Shown piece by piece: positions 44,381-54,609 of a DNA stretch of 64,000 nt. The stretch is taken from contig RBZT01000656.1 of NCBI GenBank assembly GCA_003693705.1, positions 62,001-126,000 on the forward strand, read 5' to 3'. Within the stretch, counting starts at the first letter, position 1. Each line of letters opens with the position of its first letter. The notes beneath the pieces are model-generated. The model searched no databases. It was not told the DNA's origin and worked only from the letters and a program-made list of their open reading frames with translations. Made by a program: the position numbers and the translations under genes. Origin of the DNA: Polymyxa betae. Taxonomy: Eukaryota > Endomyxa > Phytomyxea > Plasmodiophorida > Plasmodiophoridae.

Positions 44381-46301
44381 TCATTGCTGGGTCGCGTCGT
44401 CATCCGTCCTGGATTCTGAAACTTCCAATTCCAAAGCCTCTTTGTTCAAATCCCAGCCAGTCGATATAAAAACGTCGAAGATTCGGTCAGTTTTGTTGAT
44501 ATCGACCCGCATGAACTGTTTCTCAGGCTCTAATAAACCCCTGTTGAAACTCTCCGTCACGATCCGCTCTTTTATAGCGATCAACTGCTTCGGGAACAAT
44601 CGCAGTCTTCTGCAGAGCTCAACCTCAACCTTCGACAACGAGCTGAATCCTGGCATGGATATATCCACTACCCATTCGGGTTGTGGCGGTTCGGCAGCTG
44701 GCGTCGACAAATCGGTTGGGGTGGCCCCCCTATCGACACCATTCATTTCCACACCCGACCGCCTTCGTCTTACCGAAGTCACCTAAACGCAGCTCTGTTA
44801 AGCAATGGCCCTAACAGCTTCAATATACAACATACATTGCGTGGAGTTTGATATAAATAATCGAGTTTCTCTTTATCTCTTCGGAGATTCTTGTCTGCTT
44901 CTCTCTTCTTCTTTTCACTTTCATATTGAACACTCTCTACTAATGTCCGAATGCCAAGAAGCCGATGCTCCTGTAGCTGTTCGATGCGCTTCCTAAGTCG
45001 ATGCTCATTGATGAGACCTGCGTACAACCCGTTAACCGATTAACATTCAGCATTGGCGAATCGCTCATACCTTGGACGAAACGGTTATGTTCGTCCCTGG
45101 TTTGAAACCGAGCGAAACATGCCATCTTCTGGGCGATATCACGCTCTTCTCTAGACCGCTTACGATTCTGGAGAATGGTGATTAACAGTCTGTAAAAGAG
45201 AAGGCGGAAAAAGTCCATACACAAGGAATCAGTAAATCTCGATCCACAATGAACTCTTTGCGACGTTGTCGTTCATCCAGTGTCTGATTATAAACAGCAA
45301 TCACATCAAGCTTCAGACGCCGTTCTTCGGGCGTATCCTCGGCAAGGAATTCCATATCGGAGAGATACTTTTCTGCATCGTTGTCGTACTCCGTATCGAA
45401 ATCGCCTGAAGCCAGACGAATTGAGTAAGCGAAGGCCATTCGTCGTGAATCGGATGCAAACCTCTCTTCGGTACGTATCCTACCATACGAGCCAAACTCG
45501 TGTCCTGAGATTTCAACGAATTGGACGTCGGCGGCGGTTTCGATGGCGTCCCGTATTTACTGCCAGGCGCGTCCAGATGGTCAGTGGACAGAGACAGCCT
45601 TCTGTCATTCTGCACCGTGTCCTTCTTATAATCCTGTTCGAAACCATTGTTAGACGGGTCGTTCGACGAAACCAGAACGCATGGTTACTTTGGAATCTAG
45701 CAGAATCTCCATATTGGGTAGCGGAGCCAATGCAGACGAAAGATAGACGGCGTTATAATGGGCCTGGCATTTATGTTTGGATTTGGTGCCCACGTAATCA
45801 GCAATATCTTGCCAGTTGCCGAACCCGTACTGCAAGATGCCTTCGAGAAGAGAGCGCTCTTCTTCGGCACCCCATTCGCGATCGAAGATCGGATCAGTGA
45901 TATGTTCGATAACGCGATATGGATGATCGTTCTTATGCGTTATGAGTTCCACGCCCATTGAGAAGCATTCAATACAGAGATCGAATTCGGCACATTTGGC
46001 GCACCGAATCCGAATCGTCGTTGTGATATCCTTTCGACAGTAATCGCATTCATAGCGATTCGCTCTGGCTAAATTATCGTTTGAATGAAAGCAAAGTCGA
46101 GAAAAAACCATAGCAGTACGTTTTGAATTTGAAGGCTGCGATGTGGCTTCTTTGGTTTGAGAGCCGGGCTCCTCAGCTGGGGCCGGATCGGGCTCACCTT
46201 CATCGGCAGCGCCCCCGCGACTCTGCCGCTTCGTATTGCGCCTATATCGAAGGTTAGATCCGTCAGATGCCGGGCGAGATGCAATCTAACCCGGCGCCCA
46301 T
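44381..46301 (-). CDS. ADA2: ADA2, SAGA/ATAC transcriptional adaptor
   Basis: ADA2 anchors the GCN5 acetyltransferase module. Domains run in order: a ZZ zinc finger ([23 protein letters not shown]), a SANT/Myb domain ([22 protein letters not shown]), a central helical region ([23 protein letters not shown], given here by its ends YDNDAE and [18 protein letters not shown]), and a C-terminal SWIRM domain ([32 protein letters not shown]). The start at 46301 comes from splicing a 49-nt intron (branch-like CTAAC before its AG) so that MGAGR joins NTKRQSRG. Without that intron a TAG blocks the frame. The gene lies head to head with GPAA1. Confidence 0.88.
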
Positions 46302-46794
46302 GACGTCTGGAAGGAAGAGGAGACGGTTAGATGATCACAAAATACACCTCCACCGAGACGAACCACAGGCCTAACAACTGCGCAGTAGCAACAACTGCGC
46401 AAAAAACTCCGCAGTTTTGTTATTTTTTCGAAAAGCTTGAAAAATTGTTTACCTTGAGATTCAAAATCGGAAAGTCGATTGACCGCGAATGGCGCCTGTC
46501 TCGACTGATCAGCTTATACAAAAGTCAATAGCCCAATAAATAACGTGTCTGGCTACCGTAGTTAATCGTTCATGTAGCACAGATTGAGGGTGCTTTAAGA
46601 TGTCGGTGCATTCTTGCAATCTGTAAGAGCTATGTGATATGGCAGTTGTTCAGAGCGGTCCAATAAGAAATTTGAGCCATTCTAATCTCAGATTATTGAT
46701 TCGATCTAGTTGCTGAGCGGCCTTTCTAAATGTTACACTTTAGGTGTGAGATTGCTGTTAGGGGGCGTCACTGTAGCAATCAGAGACGATTGCA
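46302..46794. promoter_or_regulatory. Divergent promoter region of ADA2 and GPAA1
   Basis: These 493 bases separate two genes transcribed away from each other. The left part repeats the word GCAGTAGCAACAACTGCGC/CGCAGTTTTG around 46380-46420. A plus-strand frame (46331-46531) shows no domain. No RNA gene is seen. Confidence 0.35.
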
Positions 46795-48538
46795 ATGCTG
46801 CAGGTGCCCATCAAGTTAGAGACTTTCAGGCGCATCTCACTGGAATGGTTTCTGCCGCTCGTCTATGTAATAGGCCTGGCCTATATTGCTCTTCTTCCGG
46901 AGCTAGCAGTTGAATATTACGTCGATGAGAATGCGTTCATCGTTCATTCGATTCAGGCTGCTAGCACATCTCACGACATCAAACCTGCATTGAACCTTCC
47001 GGGTCCTGATCGTGTTTCTGGCGAAATAATTCACCGCTGGCTGAGTGACGCTTTGGGGACGCCCTCTATTTCGGTTGTATTGTTTACAGTTAGGGAACTG
47101 CCTTCATTGTTGATATGTTTAGATTAGGGGCTTCGATAACGATGCTGTATATGCCCTTTTACGATCAAGAAGATCGAATGGAGAAGATTCGATTGTTATC
47201 GTCGTTCCGTATTACGCCTCAAAAGGGAATCAGGTCTCAGGACTTCATATAGCCACAGCTTTGCTAAAGTACCTCAATACTGTCAAATGGCTTGCTAAAG
47301 ATATCATTCTGCTTTGTGTTCCAGGCAATAATCCAGATGCAGTTTCGAACTGGGTCTCAGCCTATCATTCCGATTACTCCAATCGGAACGAATCACAGCA
47401 TTTACCGATGGAAAGAGCTGGTGCAATTCGCGCGGCTCTGATTCTGGATTTACCGCCTTCGACTGAGTTCCATGCACTCTCGCTCGTATGTCAAACTGGT
47501 CAAGGCGTTCTTCCCAATTTCGATATGGTTGCAATTGCTCAGTATATGATGCAGCAGCACAACATTCCGTTATCAATTTCCGACCATTATAACAGTTCAT
47601 TGCTACGCCCTTCTATGGACAAGTTTGCATTTCTCGAACGGTGGCGTCCCATGCTAAGGTTCATGGCTGATACCCTTTCCGCTTCTCACGCAGGCCTTCA
47701 TGCGCCTTTTATTGATTTCAATATTGATGCTCTGAGCTTAGTTGCAACTGGAATATCAACCGATTCATCTACCAGAGGAGTAAGGTATGTCTCTCTTGTT
47801 CAAGCCATGGAAGAAACAGTTCGCGCTTTTAGCAATCTTATCGAAAAACTCCATCATTCGAGTTTTCTCTACATCCTGACATCCACCACAAGAGTGACTA
47901 CATTTGTTGCCTATTATTGGGCGTCCGTAGTCGTCGCTACTCCATGGCCCCTAACTATTATTCATCGATTGGAGAACGATTTGCCGTTATCGACAATGCT
48001 ACCAGCATTTCGCGCTTTTTCTGTGTTGCTGTGTTGGTCGTTATCGCTTCGATATTTACCATTCTTTTTTAGCTCTGGATTTTGGTGGAATCTGTCTGTC
48101 TGGTTACTATGTTCGCTTGTCACGCTTCTAACTTGCTACTTTTATGTCCCGAAGGGGATGTCCTGGGCCTGGTTTCACTCATTTATCGCACTAATGTCGC
48201 TGATTGTGGTGTTGCCCTATTCCGTCTTGAATTTTACGGTGACTCTCGTCTTCATTCTCACAACTGTTCCCTTAGTTCTTGTCAAACCGCCAATATCCAA
48301 AATCGACCGTTTCCGCAATATTTCATTGCTGCTATTATGCTCTCCTGTCATTCCATTGGTTCTCACATCGTCGGTCTTCGAAATGCCAATCCAAACTCTC
48401 GTATACAACTTCTTTAAGCATATGGACAATTCTATCCATCATATGTACCAATTAGTGTATTTTCTATATCTACCTAACTATACAGCTGCTATAGTCGCCA
48501 CATTTTTCTTTAAACCTACCCATATCAAAACGGATTAA
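46795..48538 (+). CDS. GPAA1: GPAA1 / Gaa1, GPI transamidase subunit
   Basis: Gaa1 is a multi-pass ER protein of the complex that attaches GPI anchors to proteins. The N terminus has one membrane helix (PLVYVIGLAYIALLP), then a luminal M28-peptidase-like domain. Conserved stretches are WLAKDIILLCVPG, ERAGAIRAALILDL (human GRAGAIQAAVALEL), GVLPNFDMVAIAQYM and HHSSFLYILTSTTRVTTFV. Six or more hydrophobic helices fill the C-terminal third. Two introns near 47066 and 47235 join the first exon to the long last one. The protein is about 540 residues, close to the usual length. It completes a pair of GPI-pathway genes with PIG-Q. Confidence 0.85.
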
Positions 48539-48650
48539 ACTCTGTAAGATCATAATACAGTACCGATATTAATCTGACAATATATTGCGATTGCATCAAG
48601 CGCTTTCATATCGTGTAACAATCAAGCAATCTATGCATTAAGGAAGCTGG

Positions 48651-50333
48651 ATGGCGTTCGTCTTTAGGACAGCTCGATTTCGATCAGAAAACGGCAATAT
48701 TCATTTGGGACCCGGCTCTTATAATATCGACAATGCTTTGCGAAAACGTCCCGCCAAAGCGCTGGTCCCTTTCAACTCGACCTCTGCTCGTCTGCTATCG
48801 GACACCAGCACATCAGATACTCCAGGTCCTGGGTCTTATATTCCAGTACATCTGGATCCACCTGATTCAGCCCAACATGCAGCTTCGAGTTCGTTTGCAT
48901 CGAATACGTCGCGATTCTCCTATTTGTACAAACCATCGAGCGAGGCCAATGCTCCAGTTCTCACGCATCCAGATTGGACGCGATCCATTCGACAACAGAA
49001 ACGCACTCGCCGGGCGCAAACTGTGGCCTGGTGCCGGGTTGGGACGGCGCCCTCGATTCCCGCCCGAAACCAATCGCATGGATACTCACAAGACGGCTAT
49101 GGCGATCTTCACCCGAGACCAGCAACGACGAAAATCCGTTCTGGCGTCGGTAATGATACAGCCGGCCCGGGCGATTACGACGTCGACGATCGCGCTCTGC
49201 GCGTCGTACGAACCTGCGATTTCGGCAGGTCGACCTCGAAGCGAAGCGCCACAGCCGCGCCAACATCGGCAGCGACCGGACCGTATCTAGGACCACAGCC
49301 CTGGATCGCCGCGAAAACGAAACCATCCGCTGCGTTCGCCTCCAACACGAAACGCTTCGATAATCGACGACGCGATGATCTTCCAGCGCCGGGGCAGTAC
49401 GACCCCTATCCTGATCGGATCGTACACGAGAGCGGCAGCAGCGCCTCAAAAACGCATCAGGTCTGTAGAGAGCTCTTGGTGCATCTCCCCTCTGAATGAT
49501 GATTTTTGAAGTCGTTTTCAAAACAAGTTGGTCGCGATAAACTTCCAAGAACAGAGGCGGAGACGCCCGGCGTCGGATCGTACAATGTCCAGGCGAATTC
49601 GTCGTTTAAATCTGCGTCCGAACTGGAGAAACGGCGAAAGGCGTTGTGCCTGAAGGATCAGGCTCCGTTCCAGAGCCAGGCGCCGCGATTTCGGTCGGGA
49701 TCGTCGAGCGAGACGCCCGGCCCGGGGGCCTATGACGTCCATCAGCCCGCCATCATCGATCCGGAACTGGAGGCGTACAAGAGCGCGAAACGCAGCGCGT
49801 TCGGGGTCGGGACCGAGAGATTCCGCGACGACAAGAAGAATGACGTCCCGGGACCGGGAGAATACCGAATAATAGGAGCTCCAGAGCCAAGATATAAGGT
49901 AGGGTTTCTAGGGTTTAGGGTTTCGGCTCTAACATGATCATAGTCGGGCCGCACATCCAGCTTCTTCCAATCGCATTCGAAGCGATTCGTGGATCCGCGA
50001 CCTGACGACGGACCTGGGCCGAACACCTATCAGAAGATCCCAGATTGGAGGAAATCGCCGAAAATTCGCTCTAAAACAGCCGCGTTCTTGTCGTCGCAGA
50101 AATCGGCCAGATGTGAGACGAAGGCGGCAGATACGCCTGGGCCCGGCGCCTACGTTCTTCCAAGCCGATCCGCTTCAAGAACAACGGCAGCGGGTGCTGC
50201 GTTGCGATTCACAGCGAAGAGGTTCGCCGATGGCCACGACGATCGCCCGGGCGTTGGAACCTACGATCTGATCTCGCACGATTCACTCTTGAAACGTTCC
50301 TTTAATATTACGATCAGTGATGAATACCAATAG
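48651..50333 (+). CDS. SHIPPO/STPG-repeat protein (ODF3-like)
   Basis: The protein carries repeated Pro-Gly-rich units: LGPGSYNID, TPGPGSYIP, AGPGDYDVDD, APGQYDPY, TPGVGSYNV, TPGPGAYDV, VPGPGEYRI, DGPGPNTYQ, TPGPGAYVL and RPGVGTYDL. Such sperm-tail PG-rich repeats bind the inside of axonemal microtubules in cilia. Between repeats the sequence is Ser/Arg-rich and disordered. Exons are joined by introns near 49455 and at 49899-49943; the second is made largely of telomere-like sequence. Its presence suggests that the organism builds a cilium or flagellum at some stage. The ATG at 48651 starts directly before the first repeat. Confidence 0.8.
49899..49943 (+). repeat. 45-nt intron containing telomere-like TTTAGGG/TCTAGGG units
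   Basis: The intron of the SHIPPO gene starts GTAGGGTTTCTAGGGTTTAG, continues GGTTTCGG, and then has a CTAAC branch-like site and a terminal ATAG. Removing it joins the exons in frame (KSGRTSS). Over half of it is TAGGGTT units. Confidence 0.8.
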
Positions 50334-50386
50334 AACACTTAATACTCGATAAATAATATATTGCAGGAGACTATAGCTGTTGGCTC

Positions 50387-51334
50387 TCATACAGAGCGAA
50401 GGCTCTGCAGACGGGTATCAACTGCTAGAAGCCTGAGACGATCTACAATGAGCTCGGATTCGGCCGCCAGAACACGAAGCTCGGCTTTCACAGCAGCACG
50501 ACGACATTCCTCGACCTCCGTCGAGACACGCGCCAGGCGTTGCCTGAGAGCGTCGACATTGGCCGATCGGAAGCAGGCTGTCCATCTAGATGTAAAACCA
50601 GCGCTGGGTTGAGCTACAGGTGGAGGCGGCGCAGCGATCGGCGCCGACGTCGACCTTGGCATCGTCTTTAACGGCGTCATAGCGGCAGGGGAGCTTTCCG
50701 GCGACGTCCGACTCGACAGCGATAACGAACGCGACTTTGGAAAGGACGGACGACGGGCGTAGGGCGTCCCGAGAGGCGAATGACGAGCTTGTTTCTGAAA
50801 GCGTCCCGGCTGCGAATTCTCTTTCGATCGATTCCTGGGTGAGAGAGGGCGGCTTAATGGGCGATAACGCCCGGGTGGGCTCGGTGAACGACGCTGATGA
50901 TGGATGAGACGATCGGGGTGAATCTCAGGCTGAGGTCGTGTAGCGGGCGGCGTCGGAGGCGGCGGCAGAAGCGTCATTGGTCGATCGATCATTTCTACAT
51001 AGATCGGATGGTCGTTCCAATTCGTGCCAGATAGCCTCAGAGCCGCCTGAACGCCCATCTCGTTGGCGAACTCTAAAATCGCCGATCTGGGAGGCAATCA
51101 GTAAAGAGATGGACAACAATGAGACAGCCGAGACCCGGTGTCGTGAATCTGCCTCTCTGGAGTACAGACGAGCGATTGGCCACAATCCGGGCTGAAGAAT
51201 CGAATCAGATCGCGGGGGTTGGTCTTGGGCGGAAGTCCAGCGACACGGACCCGCAGGCCGAGCGGGGTTGGAGGCGGCGGCGGTGGCGGTGGCGGTGGTG
51301 CTGGTGTCCAGGCCGGGCCACCTGCTCCATGCAT
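50387..51334 (-). CDS. RRM-domain protein with Pro-rich start and RS-like tail
   Basis: After a proline run near the N terminus (about nine Pro, encoded by GGCGGTGG repeats on the plus strand) comes half an RRM (LRVRVAGLPPKTNPRDLIRFF, given by its RNP2-like ends LRVRVAGLP and LIRFF). An intron follows, then the RNP1-like RSAILEFAN and the rest of the fold (AALRLSGTNWNDHPIYVE). The C-terminal half is Ser/Pro/Arg-rich with RSLSLSSR-type patches and a final coiled coil. It is probably an RNA-binding splicing or mRNA factor. I could not fix the exact donor of the intron. Start ATG at 51334. Confidence 0.6.
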
Positions 51335-51737
51335 GAAGCGGCGGTCGGCGGTCGGCGTCTGAATCCGACCGAATAGAAGGTGTCCGTGGCGGACAACAAA
51401 CGCAGGATGTTTGTTGAAGCGATTTTCACAGGAGGCAACGTTACATTAGGGTTTGGCTGTATGGAGGAATCTCCAGTCGTGTTTGTATGGTAGATTTCGA
51501 ACAGATATTGACCAGGTCTAAAGGATCATATAGGATGGTAGGCATCCATATATCTGTGAGGTCTGCTTAGTAGATTGTATCAATGGATTTGATCAGACAG
51601 GGCGGAGAAGACAGTGATTCCAGGCGATGGTAGGTCTGGATCTGTCCGAGCCATAACTGGGGTTAGGGTTTAGGGTTTGCCTGCAATCATTCTGGTCACT
51701 GCTCCTTGCGGAGATCCTCTCCATCGTGGTCATTGTC
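51335..51737. promoter_or_regulatory. Divergent intergenic region with telomere-like box
   Basis: These 403 bases separate the RRM gene and a plus-strand secreted-protein gene. GGGGTTAGGGTTTAGGGTTT lies at 51659-51678, 60 bases before the ATG. It resembles a telo-box promoter element. Nothing else is recognised. Confidence 0.4.
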
Positions 51738-52895
51738 ATGACAGCTTCAACAATGCTGATGGATCCCACTGCCGCCATTCTTATCGTGAGTTTCCTTACC
51801 AGCCAAGCTTGCTGTTCGCCGTTTTCCAGCAATTCTGCTGAATCCAATACCATCCACAAGCTTGGTGAAAGGATGATCGAGCTGCAACAAACTCTCCAAA
51901 GCCAAACGATCGCCCAAAACCCATTTCATGATGAAATTGAATTCGACTCGATGAATGCCCATTATGAAGCTGTGTTAAAGTCGTACAAATCCCATCACGA
52001 TCGTTGGTCGTTCGGCGACTTCTCCGAGTTCGACAAACCCGACCCCGAGGTTGCTGTGATATTCTGCTCGTTGATCCAGAGCCTGGTCGAAGACGGGTTC
52101 TATTCTGCTGAAGCTCATTGCAAGATCACCCATATCTGGACCCTACAAGATCTGGGCGAGTTCAGCGATTCGTCCGCTGTCAGCCTTCTCTCCAAAGCGA
52201 TGGACGTCTTTCTCTCAATCGAAGGCGAAATGCTCTACTGGAACGTAGCGCGGCAGCTGATGGAAGGCGATCTGACCATGGAGACGATTCAGAACGCCAA
52301 GGATAGCTTAGCGTACCTGATCGACAATTATCCTCCATCTGATGCTCGCGACATCGTTAGCAGAATCGATGCTCTTCTGATAGAGAAATGCATCGAACAT
52401 CTCCGAGAGCTATGGCTGATTCCTGGCAGAATCTATGAGCCAGATTATATCAATTCGTGGATGGACGATTTCCGCAGATTTCAAGAACTGAATTTCTTCG
52501 TTGACCCCAAATCTCGGCACAACGTCCTGTTTGACGCCTTCAACAAGGCGTTCGAACGATTCCAGAAGCTGAAGAAGTTCGAATCCGTCGTCGATCACAA
52601 CCCGATTGAGCCCGACGAATGCCCGATCTGCTTCAGGTACGAACAGAGATTGCAGAGAATGCTGGTCGTACTGGCTCACACACCCTATTGTTACAGGGAC
52701 AGCGATGAAGTCGAATGGGTCAAGTTCTGCGGTTTCTGCGACGAATTCCGATTTCTCTGCATTGATTGCATGCAGGAGCCAATCATGAAGAAGTGCGGGA
52801 TCGTGCTATGCTGTCAATGCAGTACTCCGAATATGCCATCGAAATGGCCAGATGCAGCAGAATGCTACACGACCACATCCAGTTTGTTAGAATGA
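51738..52895 (+). CDS. Secreted helical protein with Cys-rich C terminus
   Basis: One exon encodes 385 residues. The start (MLMDPTAAILIVSFLTSQACC) is a likely signal peptide; an earlier Met (51738) leaves it internal by six residues. The middle is helical with acidic and aromatic residues and no known fold. The last 100 residues hold Cys pairs in a zinc-ribbon or RING-like pattern: CPICF, CGFC, CIDC and CGIVLCCQC. A zinc motif behind a signal peptide is odd; disulfides are the alternative. I do not recognise the family. The gene converges on the gelsolin gene, with only 38 bases between stops. Confidence 0.6.
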   Translation: MTASTMLMDPTAAILIVSFLTSQACCSPFSSNSAESNTIHKLGERMIELQQTLQSQTIAQNPFHDEIEFDSMNAHYEAVLKSYKSHHDRWSFGDFSEFDKPDPEVAVIFCSLIQSLVEDGFYSAEAHCKITHIWTLQDLGEFSDSSAVSLLSKAMDVFLSIEGEMLYWNVARQLMEGDLTMETIQNAKDSLAYLIDNYPPSDARDIVSRIDALLIEKCIEHLRELWLIPGRIYEPDYINSWMDDFRRFQELNFFVDPKSRHNVLFDAFNKAFERFQKLKKFESVVDHNPIEPDECPICFRYEQRLQRMLVVLAHTPYCYRDSDEVEWVKFCGFCDEFRFLCIDCMQEPIMKKCGIVLCCQCSTPNMPSKWPDAAECYTTTSSLLE

Positions 52896-52933
52896 ACCCT
52901 GCCAGTGTTGTTTAACAGTTTGTCGTCTCAAAT

Positions 52934-54305
52934 TCAGCCGTCGAACGCTTGATCGAACGCCTGCGATGTCGCGCCCTGGCTAACACGAGAGACGGGAATC
53001 GTGAATGGAAGGCCGGCGTCCTACAAACACATGAATCACGTTCTCTGCAAATGTTGAAGGGCGCCCTCACCTGAATGTATTTGTTCGCGTACTGGAAGCA
53101 TTTCGCGCGTTCGTCGTGGCTGGCTCCCGATCCGACCCAGATGAACAGGCTATGTCCGGCCACATCCACCAGGAACACGTCGTTCGAATCCAGCAGCGAT
53201 CGCTTCAGCGACCCGCTCGCGACCTCCGTCATCTGCAGGTCGCCATTCGCATCGGATAGTCGTAGGAGCTTCTTCGTGCTTTGAACGACGGCTGCATCGG
53301 GGCCGCCTTGCTCGGCGGATTTCACGGGGCCTTGACCTCCTACAAGCGACCAGAACGCATCACATCGCTCCTGGCCATCGAGAACCTGGAACGTCGGCTT
53401 GCAGCCGCGCGATTCGCGAATCTGATTGGCGACCTCGTTGGCTTTGCGCTTCTCGTACACGCCCGCCTTCGATCCGTTCCATTGGAAGATCTGCAGACCC
53501 GCGTCTGTTCGCTGCGTCAGATGGTGAGAACGAGAAGCGAACTCGATACCGAGAATGAAGACGTCGCCGTCGTTCAGCGACTGAATGCTGGTGGGAACCT
53601 GCTTGACAGCGACCGCTTTACGAACGCCTTTAACATGGAGAAGGCGCGGTTTGTAATCAACAGGCTTGACGTTATTAAACCTGATTCAGCACTCATTAAG
53701 ATCGAGCGAGTTTTCTCGAAAAAGTTTCGAAAAACTACGAGAAAAGCATCGTACCCGCTGGCGACACCTCCGCTCAAGATCATGATGGCGGGATGGAACA
53801 GTTTCAGGAACTCGTCGGATTCGTGTCCCTGCACTTCTCGATATTGGACCGGCAGATCGGACAGCAGCGTATCGAGCTCGACGGTTTTGAACGCCGCCGT
53901 GCCGGCCTCGTCCTGGGTCGTGTTCTGCCCGAGCCAGAAATGAACATTGTAGGCGAGACGATCGCCGGACCCTGGTTGACGATACGTGTTCAGAACAATA
54001 TAGGAATCGCCATCGTAGAATTGCCCGAATTGCTCTCGAGGGATGCGATTCACGCCGAAATTCTCAACTCGCCAAATCATCACTCCTGGAGACGCCAATT
54101 AGCAGAGCGTTCGTTGAGAGGCGCGAGTCGAACCGGGTTCCTTGCCGGCGCCCACGAACTGGGCTTCGCAGGCAGCGGCCGCTTTGCGAACTTTGACGGC
54201 CGTCTCCGAGTTCAGGCCGGCGATGTTGGATTCTTCGAATTTCACTACGACCGAGTTCAACGAAACGGGATAACGCGACTGGGTGGAATCACCTTGCTGA
54301 GGCAT
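52934..54305 (-). CDS. Severin/fragmin-type gelsolin-repeat protein
   Basis: This is a calcium-regulated actin-severing and capping protein. The first exon has KFEESNIAGLNSE and FVGAGKEPG. The next has MIWRVENFGVNRIPREQFG, FYDGDSYIVLNTY and VHFWLGQNTTQDEAGTAAFK, which form gelsolin repeat 1. Repeats 2 and 3 follow (LNDGDVFILG; SNDVFLVDVAGHSLFIWVGSGAS). The C terminus (ITIPVSRVSQGATSQAFDQAF-like, given here as PVSRVSQG and FDQAFDG) is typical of three-repeat severins, and there is no villin headpiece. Length is about 370 residues. The start at 54305 precedes the conserved N-terminal helix. Three introns are inferred, near 54100, 53680 and 53050. Confidence 0.88.
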
Positions 54306-54609
54306 GATGAATGAGACGTATTGATGAGAATGAGCTCAACGTATGACGAAAGATCTTGGAGAAGGGTCGGCGCGTGCGCGGCGTCAACACACTGAATAAG
54401 TTCAAGACGGATCCTTAAGTCACGATTAATTATAGAAATATCTCATAGAGGACTTAGTCCTAGGTTCGAGAAGAATGACGCCCTGAATATAGATTAGTAA
54501 GTTTTATAGGCGGTAGAGCTGTTAGCTGTAAAGAGGGATTGTTGTATTATGTTGATCATCTGCCTTTATGGTTGCGAAAGCGAATCGAGACGGAAAGGGT
54601 TCGCATCGC
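54306..54609. other. Intergenic region between gelsolin and PDH E2
   Basis: These 304 bases carry no gene. They should hold the 5' control region of the gelsolin gene and the 3' end of the E2 transcript. Nothing else is recognised. Confidence 0.3.

Noticed and set aside
48961-49548. Minus-strand frame of 195 codons in the SHIPPO gene
   Set aside because: Arg-rich antisense of PG repeats; no motif.
53281-53943. Plus-strand frame of 220 codons opposite the gelsolin gene
   Set aside because: The minus strand encodes clear gelsolin repeats, so this is a shadow.
54440-54480. GGTTCGAG word resembling a tRNA T-arm
   Set aside because: No matching acceptor stem, D-arm or anticodon arm could be found around it.
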